A stretch of 64,000 nt of DNA from positions 8,085 through 72,084 of the forward strand of contig CAYJNG010000001.1 of assembly GCA_964371505.1 (NCBI GenBank), written 5' to 3'. Positions 1 through 7,688 of this stretch are shown piece by piece; positions within the stretch are counted from its first letter, which is position 1; each line of letters opens with the position of its first letter. A program made the translations under genes and the position numbers. Source of the stretch: CAYJAD01 sp964371505 (GTDB lineage Bacteria; Desulfobacterota; Desulfovibrionia; Desulfovibrionales; Desulfovibrionaceae). The notes beneath the pieces were generated by a model that saw nothing but the letters and a program-made list of their open reading frames with translations, had not been told where the DNA came from and searched no databases.

Positions 1-886
1 TCATGGCTAAGGGCATGGCCGGTACCAAGGGTAAGGTCTCTTGTTCTTGGGTGTGACGTTGCGGGGTTGATTTGCTGTCTTGCTTGGTATTGCCATTGGC
101 ATTTGGTGTGGAATCTTGAGAAGGCGCAAACATTTCTGCACTTTCGGCGCCGTAGAGTTCTTGTAAAAACGCAGGGGTTAAAGCCGAAGAGGGGCCGTCA
201 TAAACAATTTTACCATCTTTTAAAGCCACGGTACGCGGGCAATATTTAATGGCATAATCCACTTGGTGCAGAGTTACCATGACGGTGATGCCGTCTTTTT
301 GGTTAATATCAGCTAAAATTTGCATAACGCGGCGAGCAGATTCTGGATCTAACGAAGCAATGGGTTCATCTGCAAGGAGTAGCTTGGCTTTTTGTACAAG
401 GGCGCGTGCTATGGCTGCGCGTTGTTGCTGACCGCCGGAAAGGGTGGATGCACGCTGATGCGCTTTGGAACCAATGCCCACACGCTGTAACGCGTCCATG
501 GCAAGGGTTTTATCTTCTTCATGGTACAGGCCAAAAAGGGAGCGCCATAAAGGTGTTCTGCCAAGGGCGCCTAGCATAACATTAGTAAAAACACTTAAGC
601 GATCCACAAGGTTGAATTGCTGAAAAATCATGCCGATATTCGTGCGAATATGACGAATTTCACGGTTAATGGCGCCGTTGCTTTGAATGGTTTTACCCAT
701 GCTGACAATATGCCCGCCGTTTTTATCACCACACATAAGGCCACTTACGTGACGCAAGAGGGTAGATTTGCCAGAACCGGAAGCGCCGATAAGGGCTACC
801 ATTTCCCCTTTTTCAATGGTGAGGGAAATATTGTCGCAAGCTTTTGTGCTGCCAAAGGAGCGAGTAAAATTCTGTATGGTAAGCAT
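1..886 (-). CDS. phnC: Phosphonate ABC transporter ATP-binding protein PhnC (partial, runs off left edge)
   Basis: ATPase of the phosphonate importer PhnCDE, acting on the cytoplasmic face of the inner membrane. Residues 34-42 form the Walker A loop (GASGSGKST), about 149-155 the ABC signature (LSGGQQQ) and 169-175 the Walker B (LLLADEP). The ATG at 886 has GGAGG a few bases upstream. 295 codons are visible with no stop. Members of the family usually end near residue 260, shortly after the conserved LYG-type motif (here about residue 241), so at least 45 residues of Pro/Gln/Thr/Asn-rich tail follow before the window edge. The binding protein and permease are presumably further left. Family assignment is firm; the role of the tail is unknown. 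Confidence 0.9.
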   Translation of the reverse strand, partial: MLTIQNFTRSFGSTKACDNISLTIEKGEMVALIGASGSGKSTLLRHVSGLMCGDKNGGHIVSMGKTIQSNGAINREIRHIRTNIGMIFQQFNLVDRLSVFTNVMLGALGRTPLWRSLFGLYHEEDKTLAMDALQRVGIGSKAHQRASTLSGGQQQRAAIARALVQKAKLLLADEPIASLDPESARRVMQILADINQKDGITVMVTLHQVDYAIKYCPRTVALKDGKIVYDGPSSALTPAFLQELYGAESAEMFAPSQDSTPNANGNTKQDSKSTPQRHTQEQETLPLVPAMPLAM

Positions 887-1186
887 GATGTCCTCCGCAA
901 AATTGTTATTTAGTGCGGCGCGGTATGCAGCCCCAAAGTTGGGATTCGTACATTTCAACCACGCCACGGAAACTTTTTAGAGGAAAAATGTGGCTGATAA
1001 ATAGCCAAGTGGTGTATGTTTGGTGACGTTTTGTTACATTTTATGTCACATGGAGGTGAGACCTTTGTATATTAAGTTTTTTATTAAAGCATAATTGTAA
1101 AAAATCCTGTATAAATATCTAGTAAATCAGATTATTGTTTTAGTTCGGTATCAAGGTGTAGATAGTTTTTATCTATGCTTGTATGC

Positions 1187-1264
1187 ACCTGTGCTGGTAT
1201 TACATAAAATACTGGCATCAATTGCATCGATGCCAATTGTATTTTATGTAATACCAGCACAGGT
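1187..1264. repeat. Long hairpin 1: 26-bp perfect inverted repeat around a 26-base core
   Basis: Arms 1187-1212 and 1239-1264 are exact reverse complements over 26 bp. The central segment 1213-1238 carries its own 6-bp stem (GGCATC 1214-1219 with GATGCC 1229-1234) and a 9-base loop, AATTGCATC. The core 1212-1237 matches, at 23 of 26 positions, the reverse complement of the core of hairpin 2, while the arms of the two hairpins are unrelated. There is no T-tract, so it is not a standard terminator. Function unknown. Confidence 0.85.
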
Positions 1265-1309
1265 TTACTCCTGCATGCTACAAAGATTTCCATGCATAAC
1301 GCCAATAGA

Positions 1310-1391
1310 GCTACCTATGAGGATGCTGCAAAAATGTCATTGGTGTCGATGCAATTGACGCCAGCATTTTTGCAGTATCCTCATAGGTAGC
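1310..1391. repeat. Long hairpin 2: 27-bp inverted repeat around the same core, inverted
   Basis: Arms 1310-1336 and 1365-1391 are reverse complements with one mismatch in 27. The centre 1337-1364 contains an inner stem GGTGTC (1342-1347) with GACGCC (1357-1362) around a 9-base loop. Read on the minus strand, 1364-1339 matches the hairpin 1 core with three substitutions. The arms share no similarity with those of hairpin 1. No T-tract follows on either strand. Confidence 0.85.
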
Positions 1392-1569
1392 GCATGTTAA
1401 GGAATAGTTGTTTTTTACCAAGCTAAGACATAGTCATATCATTGAAAATCAATGGACAAGTGCTTTGCTGTAGGTACAGTGTGTATGCTTTGTTTGCTCA
1501 GGGGCATATAACGTAAAAAAGGCGAAGGAAATAAACATTTCCCTCGCCTAAAAAGTAGGTAAGAAAGTA

Positions 1570-2169
1570 CTACGCAGATTGTATGGTGCGCATCATGGTA
1601 ATAAAACTTGTAAATTCCTGTAGTGTGCTGTCTAAAGCATGGGAGTTGTCAATGACAATCATATTGGGCGTGGGGGGTAACTCCATGCGGGCCCTTTGCA
1701 CACGTTTTTCAATCTCCTCGGCGCTTTCTCTGCCTCGTGCTTCAAGGCGGGCTTTAAGGGCTTCGGGGTCAACGCGTATAAGCACTGGTATAAGGCTTGG
1801 GTAGCGGCTTTGCGCTTCGGGTAAATATTCGCGCGAGCCATTAACAAGCACCACGGCGCCGCGCACAAGGCCAGCTTCTACTTCTTGGGTAATGCCGTAG
1901 TACAGGCCATGGCTTTGCCAATGCATGACATACTCCCCTTGAGCAAGACGTGCAAGGAACTCTTGCTCGGTGCAAGGCAGATGCTGTTCATCCTGACTGT
2001 TGGCAGGTAGGGGGCGGGTGATGTGTCTTTGCACGATAACAAGGCGGCGTAAATGCGGGGCCTCCTGTGGTATGAGGGCGCGTGCCGCGTGCAAAAGAGT
2101 GTCTTTACCAGATCCAGATGCACCCATAAGGTATATGAGCTTACCGGGAGGGGGAAAATCTTGTAACAT
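1570..2169 (-). CDS. phnN: Ribose 1,5-bisphosphate phosphokinase PhnN
   Basis: Phosphorylates ribose 1,5-bisphosphate to PRPP, returning the ribose product of C-P lyase to nucleotide metabolism. The 199-residue length fits the family. The N-terminus carries a P-loop (GASGSGKDT, about residues 16-24) of guanylate-kinase type, followed by an ITRP segment typical of PhnN. The ATG at 2169 follows a GACGGTGG Shine-Dalgarno-like stretch. It is separated from phnL by 239 bases, whereas the upstream phn genes are tightly packed; phnM, which usually sits between phnL and phnN, is absent. It may be expressed from the operon promoter through the gap or from its own promoter. Confidence 0.9.
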   Translation of the reverse strand: MLQDFPPPGKLIYLMGASGSGKDTLLHAARALIPQEAPHLRRLVIVQRHITRPLPANSQDEQHLPCTEQEFLARLAQGEYVMHWQSHGLYYGITQEVEAGLVRGAVVLVNGSREYLPEAQSRYPSLIPVLIRVDPEALKARLEARGRESAEEIEKRVQRARMELPPTPNMIVIDNSHALDSTLQEFTSFITMMRTIQSA

Positions 2170-2346
2170 AAAATGCCACCGTCTTTAGTAAGATGGTTTG
2201 TAAACATGGGCATAGTACAAAGAATGTTTTTTTTTGTGAAGTAAAAATATGGGAAAAATAGAAGGATTTTTTTAAAATGTTTTTGCTATACATGTGTACT
2301 TTTATAAATACCTTGTTTTATTGTCCACAAATGCACGTCATGAAGA

Positions 2347-2389
2347 TGTGCAGGAGAATCTTTTAGGTGGAAAAGGATTCTCCTGCACA
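2347..2389. repeat. Strong hairpin in the phnL-phnN gap
   Basis: 2347-2364 and 2371-2389 pair over 18 bp with a single bulged base and a 6-base loop (AGGTGG). No T-run follows on either strand, so intrinsic termination is unlikely. It lies just after the phnL stop (minus strand) and could protect the 3' end of the phnG-L message or mark an RNA processing site. It lies where phnM would be expected. Confidence 0.75.
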
Positions 2390-2408
2390 AAATGACTTTA
2401 AAGATTTA

Positions 2409-3161
2409 TTACTTTGCAGTCACAGTGGTGCTATGTGTCATAAAGGAATAGGTTCTGTTGGCCACGGCTTCGCGTACTTCATCATCATGAAAAATACCAA
2501 TGACGGCAGCGCCGCGGGCTTTTGCTTCTTCAATGAGGGCCACCACCGTTTGCCTATTATGGCTGTCCAGTGAGGCTGTGGGTTCGTCTAAAAGCAACAC
2601 AGGGTAGGGCCAAATGAAACCACGGGCAATGTTAACACGTTGCTGCTCACCACCGGAGAAGGTGGCTGGGGCAAGGGGCCAAAGGCGCTGCGGAATGCGT
2701 AAACGCTCTAAGAGCTCCTTAGCTTTTTCATGGGCTTCTGGTAGGGCTATGCCTTTTTCTGTGAGGCGCTCGGCCACAATGTCAAGGCAGGAAACGCGGG
2801 GGATAACACGTAAAAATTGACTAACATACCCCATGGTGTGGGCCCGAACGTCTAAAATATTACGCGGGGCTGCGTTAGCCATGTCTACAATTTGCCCATG
2901 ATGGCGCACGTAAATATGCCCTTCGGTGGGTTTGTAATTGGCATAAAGGGAGCGCAATAAGGTGGATTTTCCGGAGCCGGAAGGGCCGTGCAAGGCTAGG
3001 CACTCTGCGCCGTGGGCTTCCAATTCCAACTTATCAAAGGCGTCAATGATGGCGCCTTGCTGGGCATGGAGAATAAATTTTTTACTAAGGCCGCGCACTG
3101 CCACTTGCACAGAAGGGGCCATGATGGGCGATGTGGGTATATAATTTTCTGCAAAGCTCAT
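2409..3161 (-). CDS. phnL: C-P lyase accessory ABC-type ATPase PhnL
   Basis: ABC-family ATPase of the C-P lyase machinery, not a transporter. PhnL is reported with PhnG, PhnH and PhnI in making 5-triphosphoribosyl phosphonate. The 250-residue protein has Walker A at 59-67 (GPSGSGKST), signature SGGEQQR at about 169-175 and Walker B LLLDEP at about 189-194, and the GYVSQFLRVIPR stretch after the Walker A is characteristic of PhnL. The ATG at 3161 has an AAAGGA site. It starts 18 bases after the phnK stop, within the phnG-to-phnL operon. Confidence 0.92.
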   Translation of the reverse strand: MSFAENYIPTSPIMAPSVQVAVRGLSKKFILHAQQGAIIDAFDKLELEAHGAECLALHGPSGSGKSTLLRSLYANYKPTEGHIYVRHHGQIVDMANAAPRNILDVRAHTMGYVSQFLRVIPRVSCLDIVAERLTEKGIALPEAHEKAKELLERLRIPQRLWPLAPATFSGGEQQRVNIARGFIWPYPVLLLDEPTASLDSHNRQTVVALIEEAKARGAAVIGIFHDDEVREAVANRTYSFMTHSTTVTAK

Positions 3162-3179
3162 GGTATGTCCTTTATGTTC

Positions 3180-3977
3180 TTAGCCTTGTAATATGGAAGA
3201 AACAAGCAGTTGCGTGTAAGGATGATGTGGATCGTCCAACACTTGGTCGGTAAGGCCAGCTTCCACCACATGCCCGCGGCGCATGACCACAATTCTGTGA
3301 GCCAACAAACGAGCCACTGCAAGGTCGTGGGTAACAAGTATGATGGATAAGCCCATATGGCGTACAAGACCGCGTACTAAATCTAGCAAGCGCGCTTGCA
3401 CGGAAACATCAAGGCCGCCGGTGGGCTCGTCCATGAACACTAAGCGCGGTGAGGACACAAGGTTACGGGCAATTTGTAAGCGCTGTTGCATGCCGCCGGA
3501 ATAAGCTGTGGGGGCATCGTCTATGCGGTCGGTGGGTATTTCTACACGTTCAAGCCATTCAAGGCCTGCCTCGCGAATATGGCCATAATGGCGGGCGCCG
3601 CAAGCCATAAGGCGTTCGCCAATATTGCCGCCGGCAGAAACGCTCATGCGCAAACCATCGCGTGGGTGCTGATGCACAAAACCCCATTCCGTGCGTAGTA
3701 AGCGGCGGCGTACCGATTCTGGTAAATTGTGAATATCAAGGCTTTGCCCTTGGTCATTACAATAGGTCACTGTGCCCTGCGTGGGTTGCATGCGACCGGA
3801 AATAAGGTTGAGCAAGGTACTTTTACCAGATCCGGATTCTCCCACAATGGCCAGTACTTCACCAGGCCATAGGTCAAAGGAAATATCTTCACAGCCAAGG
3901 CGATCCCCATAAAATTTGGAAATGCCTTCCACATGTAAAATACTGGTATTTTCTGGGCAATGAGCATTAGTTTGCAT
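3180..3977 (-). CDS. phnK: C-P lyase ABC-type ATPase PhnK
   Basis: ABC ATPase that binds the C-P lyase core complex (PhnGHIJ) through PhnJ; needed for phosphonate breakdown rather than import. The start is taken at 3977, giving 265 residues, because homology (ILHVEGISKFYG) begins just after it; the reading frame stays open upstream to 4076 but that part is the phnJ coding region. Walker A is near residues 36-44 (GESGSGKST), the signature YSGGMQQR is near 155 and Walker B (VFMDEPTGGLD) follows. The start overlaps the end of phnJ by 11 bases, implying translational coupling. Confidence 0.93.
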   Translation of the reverse strand: MQTNAHCPENTSILHVEGISKFYGDRLGCEDISFDLWPGEVLAIVGESGSGKSTLLNLISGRMQPTQGTVTYCNDQGQSLDIHNLPESVRRRLLRTEWGFVHQHPRDGLRMSVSAGGNIGERLMACGARHYGHIREAGLEWLERVEIPTDRIDDAPTAYSGGMQQRLQIARNLVSSPRLVFMDEPTGGLDVSVQARLLDLVRGLVRHMGLSIILVTHDLAVARLLAHRIVVMRRGHVVEAGLTDQVLDDPHHPYTQLLVSSILQG

Positions 3978-4878
3978 TATGGTCTTCCTTTTGTGCGCTG
4001 AACTCTGTATTTTGCGCAGGCTGGCGCTGTGCGCAATAATCTGTGTCGGAACACACATACATACGCGTGCCGGCATCGTCGGCTATGATTTCATCTAAAT
4101 AGGTGTCGGTGGCGCCGCAAATTTCGCAAGGTTTATCCCAATGCTGCACCGTGAAAGGATAGTCTTCAAAATCAAGACTTTTTACATTGGTGTAGGGGGG
4201 GATGGCATAAATGCGCTTCTCACGTCCGGCACCAAAAAGCTGCAGGGCAGGGCTTTGATGCATCTTAGGGTTGTCAAATTTGGGCAAGGGGGAAGGGCTC
4301 ATCACATACCGATCTTGCACCATGACAGGGTAGTCATAAGAGGTGGCAATATCGCCGTGCTTGGCAATGTCTTCATACAATTTTACTTGCATAACGCCGT
4401 ACTCTTCTAAGGCATGCATGGTGCGTGTTTCGCGCTCGCTAGGTTCCATCCAGCGCAATGGCTCAGGAATGGGCACTTGATATACCATAATTTGCCCTTC
4501 TTGCAAAGCCTCTTCGGGTATGCGGTGACGTGTTTGTATAATGGTGGCTTCGCGTGTGGCGGTAGTAACCTTAACATCAGCTACTTTTTGAAAAAACTCG
4601 CGAATGGACACAGCATTGGTGGTATCATCACTGCCTTGGTCAATAACCTTAAAAGTATCGTCCTTACCAAGTACGGCGGCGCTTACTTGCATGCCGCCGG
4701 TGCCCCAGCCATAAGGCATGGGCAACTCTCGCCCGCCAAAGGGCACTTGATAGCCGGGAATGGCCACAGCTTTTAGTAAGGTGCGGCGTAGCATGCGCTT
4801 GCTTTGCTCATCAAGGTAGGCAAAGTTATAGGTCACGGCGCTGTTTTCTGGGAGATGTGCTTCTATATTAAAGGGCAT
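3967..4878 (-). CDS. phnJ: Alpha-D-ribose 1-methylphosphonate 5-phosphate C-P lyase PhnJ
   Basis: Radical SAM enzyme that breaks the carbon-phosphorus bond, releasing an alkane (methane from methylphosphonate) and ribose cyclic phosphate. With start 4878 the protein has 303 residues. Cys251, Cys254, Cys276 and Cys282 reproduce the C-x2-C-x21-C-x5-C iron-sulfur motif of E. coli PhnJ (241/244/266/272). The IPGYQVPFGG stretch has Gly42 at the position of the E. coli glycyl radical residue Gly32. It overlaps phnI by 11 bases at its start and phnK by 11 at its end. All visible catalytic features are present, so I expect it to be active. Confidence 0.97.
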   Translation of the reverse strand: MPFNIEAHLPENSAVTYNFAYLDEQSKRMLRRTLLKAVAIPGYQVPFGGRELPMPYGWGTGGMQVSAAVLGKDDTFKVIDQGSDDTTNAVSIREFFQKVADVKVTTATREATIIQTRHRIPEEALQEGQIMVYQVPIPEPLRWMEPSERETRTMHALEEYGVMQVKLYEDIAKHGDIATSYDYPVMVQDRYVMSPSPLPKFDNPKMHQSPALQLFGAGREKRIYAIPPYTNVKSLDFEDYPFTVQHWDKPCEICGATDTYLDEIIADDAGTRMYVCSDTDYCAQRQPAQNTEFSAQKEDHNAN

Positions 4879-6013
4879 GGTTATCCTCGCAAAGGGGGCC
4901 TTGAGTCTCTTGAGTGGTGTTTTTTTGTAAAGAGCGTAAAAGCTCAAGTTCGGCTTGGAAGTCCACATAGTGGGGCAGCTTTAAGTGCTGCACGAAACCA
5001 GAGGATTCCACATTGTCGCTATGGTAAAGAACAAACTCCTCGTCTTGAGCCGGCCCCTTAATGGCTTCGCCCAGTTCCACCGAACGTAAGGAGCGATCCA
5101 CAAGGGCCATACTCATGGCTTTGCGTTCGCCTTCGCCAAAAGTAAGGCCATAGCCGCGCGTAAAGCAGGCAGGCTTACCGCCGCCGCCGCTAAATTTATT
5201 TACTGTTTCGCATTCGGTAAGGGTTATTTCACCCACAGTAATGGCAAAGCCCAATTCTTCCGGTGCAAAATTTACTTCCACTTCGCCCATGCGTATTTCC
5301 CCTGCAAAGGGGTGGGTGGAGCCAAAGCCGCGCTGGGTGGAGTAGGCAAGGGCCAAGAGTAAGCCTTCATCGCCACGCGCTAAATTTTGTAGGCGAATGT
5401 CGCGCCCTGCAGGCAATTGTAAGGCTTCGCGGGTTAGGTCACCAGGTTTGCCTTCGCTGCGCATTTCTTCGGGCAGGAGTCCTTCTTTTTCTAGAAAACT
5501 AAGAACCTTGGGGCAGGAAATAGTCACGTCTTCTGCCAGCTGTGCCATGTCTTGTAGGCTGTATTGCTGGGCTTTTTGCATGGCTACGGGCGCTGCGTCG
5601 CCGGCCTTGGAGGCTAAGCTACTGTCCAAAAGGCGATGGGTGTAGTCAAAAGTGGGGCCCAATAATTGGCCACCGGGTATATCTTTATACGTGGCAGAAA
5701 TACGTCGGCGAATTTGCATATTTTCCGTGTCTAGCGCATGGGAGGAGCCAAAACGCGGTAAGGTGGTACGGTAGGCACGCAAGAGGAAAATAGCTTCCAT
5801 CATGTCGCCACGAGCCTGTTTAATGGCTAGGGCTGCGCTGGGTCTATCATATAAAGACCCTTCTTGCATGACACGGTCCACAGCAAGGCTTAATTGTTCG
5901 TCAATTTGATCAATGCCCACTTCGGGCACGGCAGTATTGCCACGGCGCTTTTGCGCCAACAATGCGTGGGCATTGCGAATGGCCTCTTCGCCGCCTTTTA
6001 CAGCCACATACAT
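4868..6013 (-). CDS. phnI: Alpha-D-ribose 1-methylphosphonate 5-triphosphate synthase subunit PhnI
   Basis: Nucleosidase-like subunit of the C-P lyase core that displaces adenine from ATP with phosphonate, in a complex with PhnG, PhnH and PhnJ. At 381 residues it is of family length and begins MYVAVKGGEEAI, the usual PhnI N-terminus. The ATG at 6013 is preceded by AAAGGGA. There are 66 bases between the phnH stop and this start, and its last 11 bases overlap phnJ. Nothing unusual was seen. Confidence 0.95.
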   Translation of the reverse strand: MYVAVKGGEEAIRNAHALLAQKRRGNTAVPEVGIDQIDEQLSLAVDRVMQEGSLYDRPSAALAIKQARGDMMEAIFLLRAYRTTLPRFGSSHALDTENMQIRRRISATYKDIPGGQLLGPTFDYTHRLLDSSLASKAGDAAPVAMQKAQQYSLQDMAQLAEDVTISCPKVLSFLEKEGLLPEEMRSEGKPGDLTREALQLPAGRDIRLQNLARGDEGLLLALAYSTQRGFGSTHPFAGEIRMGEVEVNFAPEELGFAITVGEITLTECETVNKFSGGGGKPACFTRGYGLTFGEGERKAMSMALVDRSLRSVELGEAIKGPAQDEEFVLYHSDNVESSGFVQHLKLPHYVDFQAELELLRSLQKNTTQETQGPLCEDNHAL

Positions 6014-6079
6014 ATCTATTCCCTTTTATTTCTTGGTACGTTAAGTGTTATTTTTTACAATGCAAGCAGCGCGCAAGCC

Positions 6080-6820
6080 TTAGGCTTTGCTCACGCTAAC
6101 AGAGCGCGGTAGGGCCATGATTTGTACGCCATTTTCTGTGGCATCCACAAAAATAATGTCCACACCCATGGGGTAACTGGCAGCATTTTGCGCCACATCA
6201 TCCCAAAACCACAGGGGTAATGCCTCTTTGCTTTGGGCTGTGAGCGGCAGAGCCAATGGGCTTTGCCATGGAGCAATGCCAGGGCCTGTGGCGCGTAAGG
6301 CGCTGGGCGCATTTAAAGCAGAATTATTATTGCCAAGGGGGCACGTGATAATAAGGGTGGTGGAGCGGTCTGGATAGGCGAGGCTCCCTTGATTAAAAGA
6401 GCTTAGACGCGGCATATCCAAAGCATTTCCTATGAAAGCAAAGACGCTTTCTTGCGTATCTTCCATTTCTGCCACGGGGCAGGCGCAGTGAAAGCGCATA
6501 TATTGCATAAGGGCTTCGCTGCGTAGGCTTTGGTCAAACCATACGGTAGTGTCTGCATCACAGAGGGTGCGTGCAAGGGCCAGTAGGCCGCCCATGCGCT
6601 TGGAGGCCTCGGCAGAGTCTGTGTTTATATTGCTGGGTAATGAGGGAACGTGCGGTAAGGGCACAATACTACCCGGACGCGACATGGCATCAAGCACAGC
6701 GCGAAAGGTTTTTTGTGCGGCGTTTACGGCATCGTCAAAGGCGTCATCAAAGCTATCGCTGATAACAGTGGCAAAAACATGGTCTATTTTTTCGCGGGTT
6801 AGGGTATTGGCAGCACTCAT
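6080..6820 (-). CDS. phnH: C-P lyase subunit PhnH
   Basis: Non-catalytic homologue of PLP-dependent folds that forms part of the PhnG2H2I2J2 core. The start at 6820 gives 246 residues; the ATG overlaps the phnG stop in an ATGA tetranucleotide, the best evidence for this start, although the frame is open further upstream inside phnG. The segment TFRAVLDAMSRPG near residues 40-52 is diagnostic of PhnH. It is slightly longer than E. coli PhnH (about 190 residues). Confidence 0.93.
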   Translation of the reverse strand: MSAANTLTREKIDHVFATVISDSFDDAFDDAVNAAQKTFRAVLDAMSRPGSIVPLPHVPSLPSNINTDSAEASKRMGGLLALARTLCDADTTVWFDQSLRSEALMQYMRFHCACPVAEMEDTQESVFAFIGNALDMPRLSSFNQGSLAYPDRSTTLIITCPLGNNNSALNAPSALRATGPGIAPWQSPLALPLTAQSKEALPLWFWDDVAQNAASYPMGVDIIFVDATENGVQIMALPRSVSVSKA

Positions 6821-7299
6821 GCGTCTTCTCCTCGTACCATGGTGAAAAAGTCCACCTTGGTGTTGGCGGTTTGTGCGGCTACGTGCTTTCTTTGGCACTC
6901 AAAAGTGCTGAGTAAGGGCGTAACCAGCGTTTTTTCCAAGTTTTCTGCGTAAACACTGTCCTGCATGAGCGCATCCAAAAGCGCCGCCATAATGGCATGC
7001 TTGGGATTGTTGCCCATGATGTAAGCATGGCCTTCGTGATTATTAAGGGACACAGCGCAGCGCGTTACCAGCATTTCGCCAAGGTTAAAGCGCTGCCCGC
7101 TGTTACCGGCCTTTCCTTCCAGCATAATCATGCCGGCTTCGGGTTTGCGTAATACGGTATATGTGGGCGCCGGCTCGCATTGCTGCAAAGCGGCTTCTAA
7201 AACATGCTCTTGCCCCAAGGCAAAGGCGCGCATCCAGCGCTGTCTTGCGGGCGTCCTTTCAAGTGCAATGGTGTGATGCGTTTGAGGGCTCAATGACAT
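6817..7299 (-). CDS. phnG: C-P lyase subunit PhnG
   Basis: First gene of the C-P lyase operon and a core-complex subunit, 160 residues. Recognisable by the LRKPEAGMIMLEG and GEMLVTRCAV segments in the middle, matching the PhnG pattern. The ATG at 7299 has a clear AAGGAG. The 389-base region upstream carries repeated TGTCACA motifs on this strand and is the likely regulatory region of the operon. It overlaps phnH by 4 bases. Confidence 0.93.
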   Translation of the reverse strand: MSLSPQTHHTIALERTPARQRWMRAFALGQEHVLEAALQQCEPAPTYTVLRKPEAGMIMLEGKAGNSGQRFNLGEMLVTRCAVSLNNHEGHAYIMGNNPKHAIMAALLDALMQDSVYAENLEKTLVTPLLSTFECQRKHVAAQTANTKVDFFTMVRGEDA

Positions 7300-7688
7300 A
7301 GCTTCTCCTTAAATTCGGAAAAAATCCGCGCGGGCAGGCTTTTTATTTCCCTGCGTGCCGCTTTCACGTTATTGGCTTTTTATGTGACAACCGTATGCCA
7401 TATAAAAAAAGATGTTGTGACAGTGGGGTCAATGTTAAAAATGCACTATTTCAGCTTGTTATGTATTATATATGCTTGTTGTTAGGTGTATTGTTAAGAA
7501 AAAATGTTTTTTGTGACAATTTGGCGAAAAGAGGAGGGCAAGTATGCTTTTTTACGTACAATGGGGGCGCGGTGTTATAATTTCTTGCTGTGTGAAAGGA
7601 AAAAATATATCACTTACACAGCCCTTACACGGGGTGCTATGTAGGAGCAATGTTTAGTTGTAATAGTGTTTTTAAGTGAGATGCTTAT
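7300..7688. promoter_or_regulatory. Divergent regulatory region upstream of phnG and the C26-family gene
   Basis: 389 bases without a supportable gene, between divergent phnG (minus) and the hydrolase gene (plus). The plus strand has TGTGACA at 7383-7389, 7416-7422 and 7512-7518 (TGTCACA on the phn strand). The first two are exactly 33 bases apart, three 11-base steps. Related TGTYACA copies lie upstream of phnC. These are candidate operators for a phosphate- or phosphonate-responsive regulator; which one cannot be told from the sequence. No regulator gene such as phnF is visible nearby. Confidence 0.45.

Larger units (their letters stand above)
887..1569. other. 683-base intergenic region between phnN and phnC
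   Basis: No coding region is supportable here. The stretch holds two long hairpins (1187-1264 and 1310-1391) and, nearer phnC, a pair of TGTYACA motifs at 1032-1038 and 1044-1050 that recur upstream of phnG. A 5-bp hairpin (TGGCT/AGCCA) lies near 990-1006. The rest is AT-rich. The promoter for phnC is expected here on the minus strand, but I could not pick a convincing -35/-10 pair. Confidence 0.7.

Noticed and set aside
1187..1391. Integron attC sites, CRISPR repeat or intrinsic terminators as explanation for the twin hairpins
   Set aside because: No conserved attC ends, only two copies in opposite orientation with inverted arms rather than spacers, and no T-tracts.
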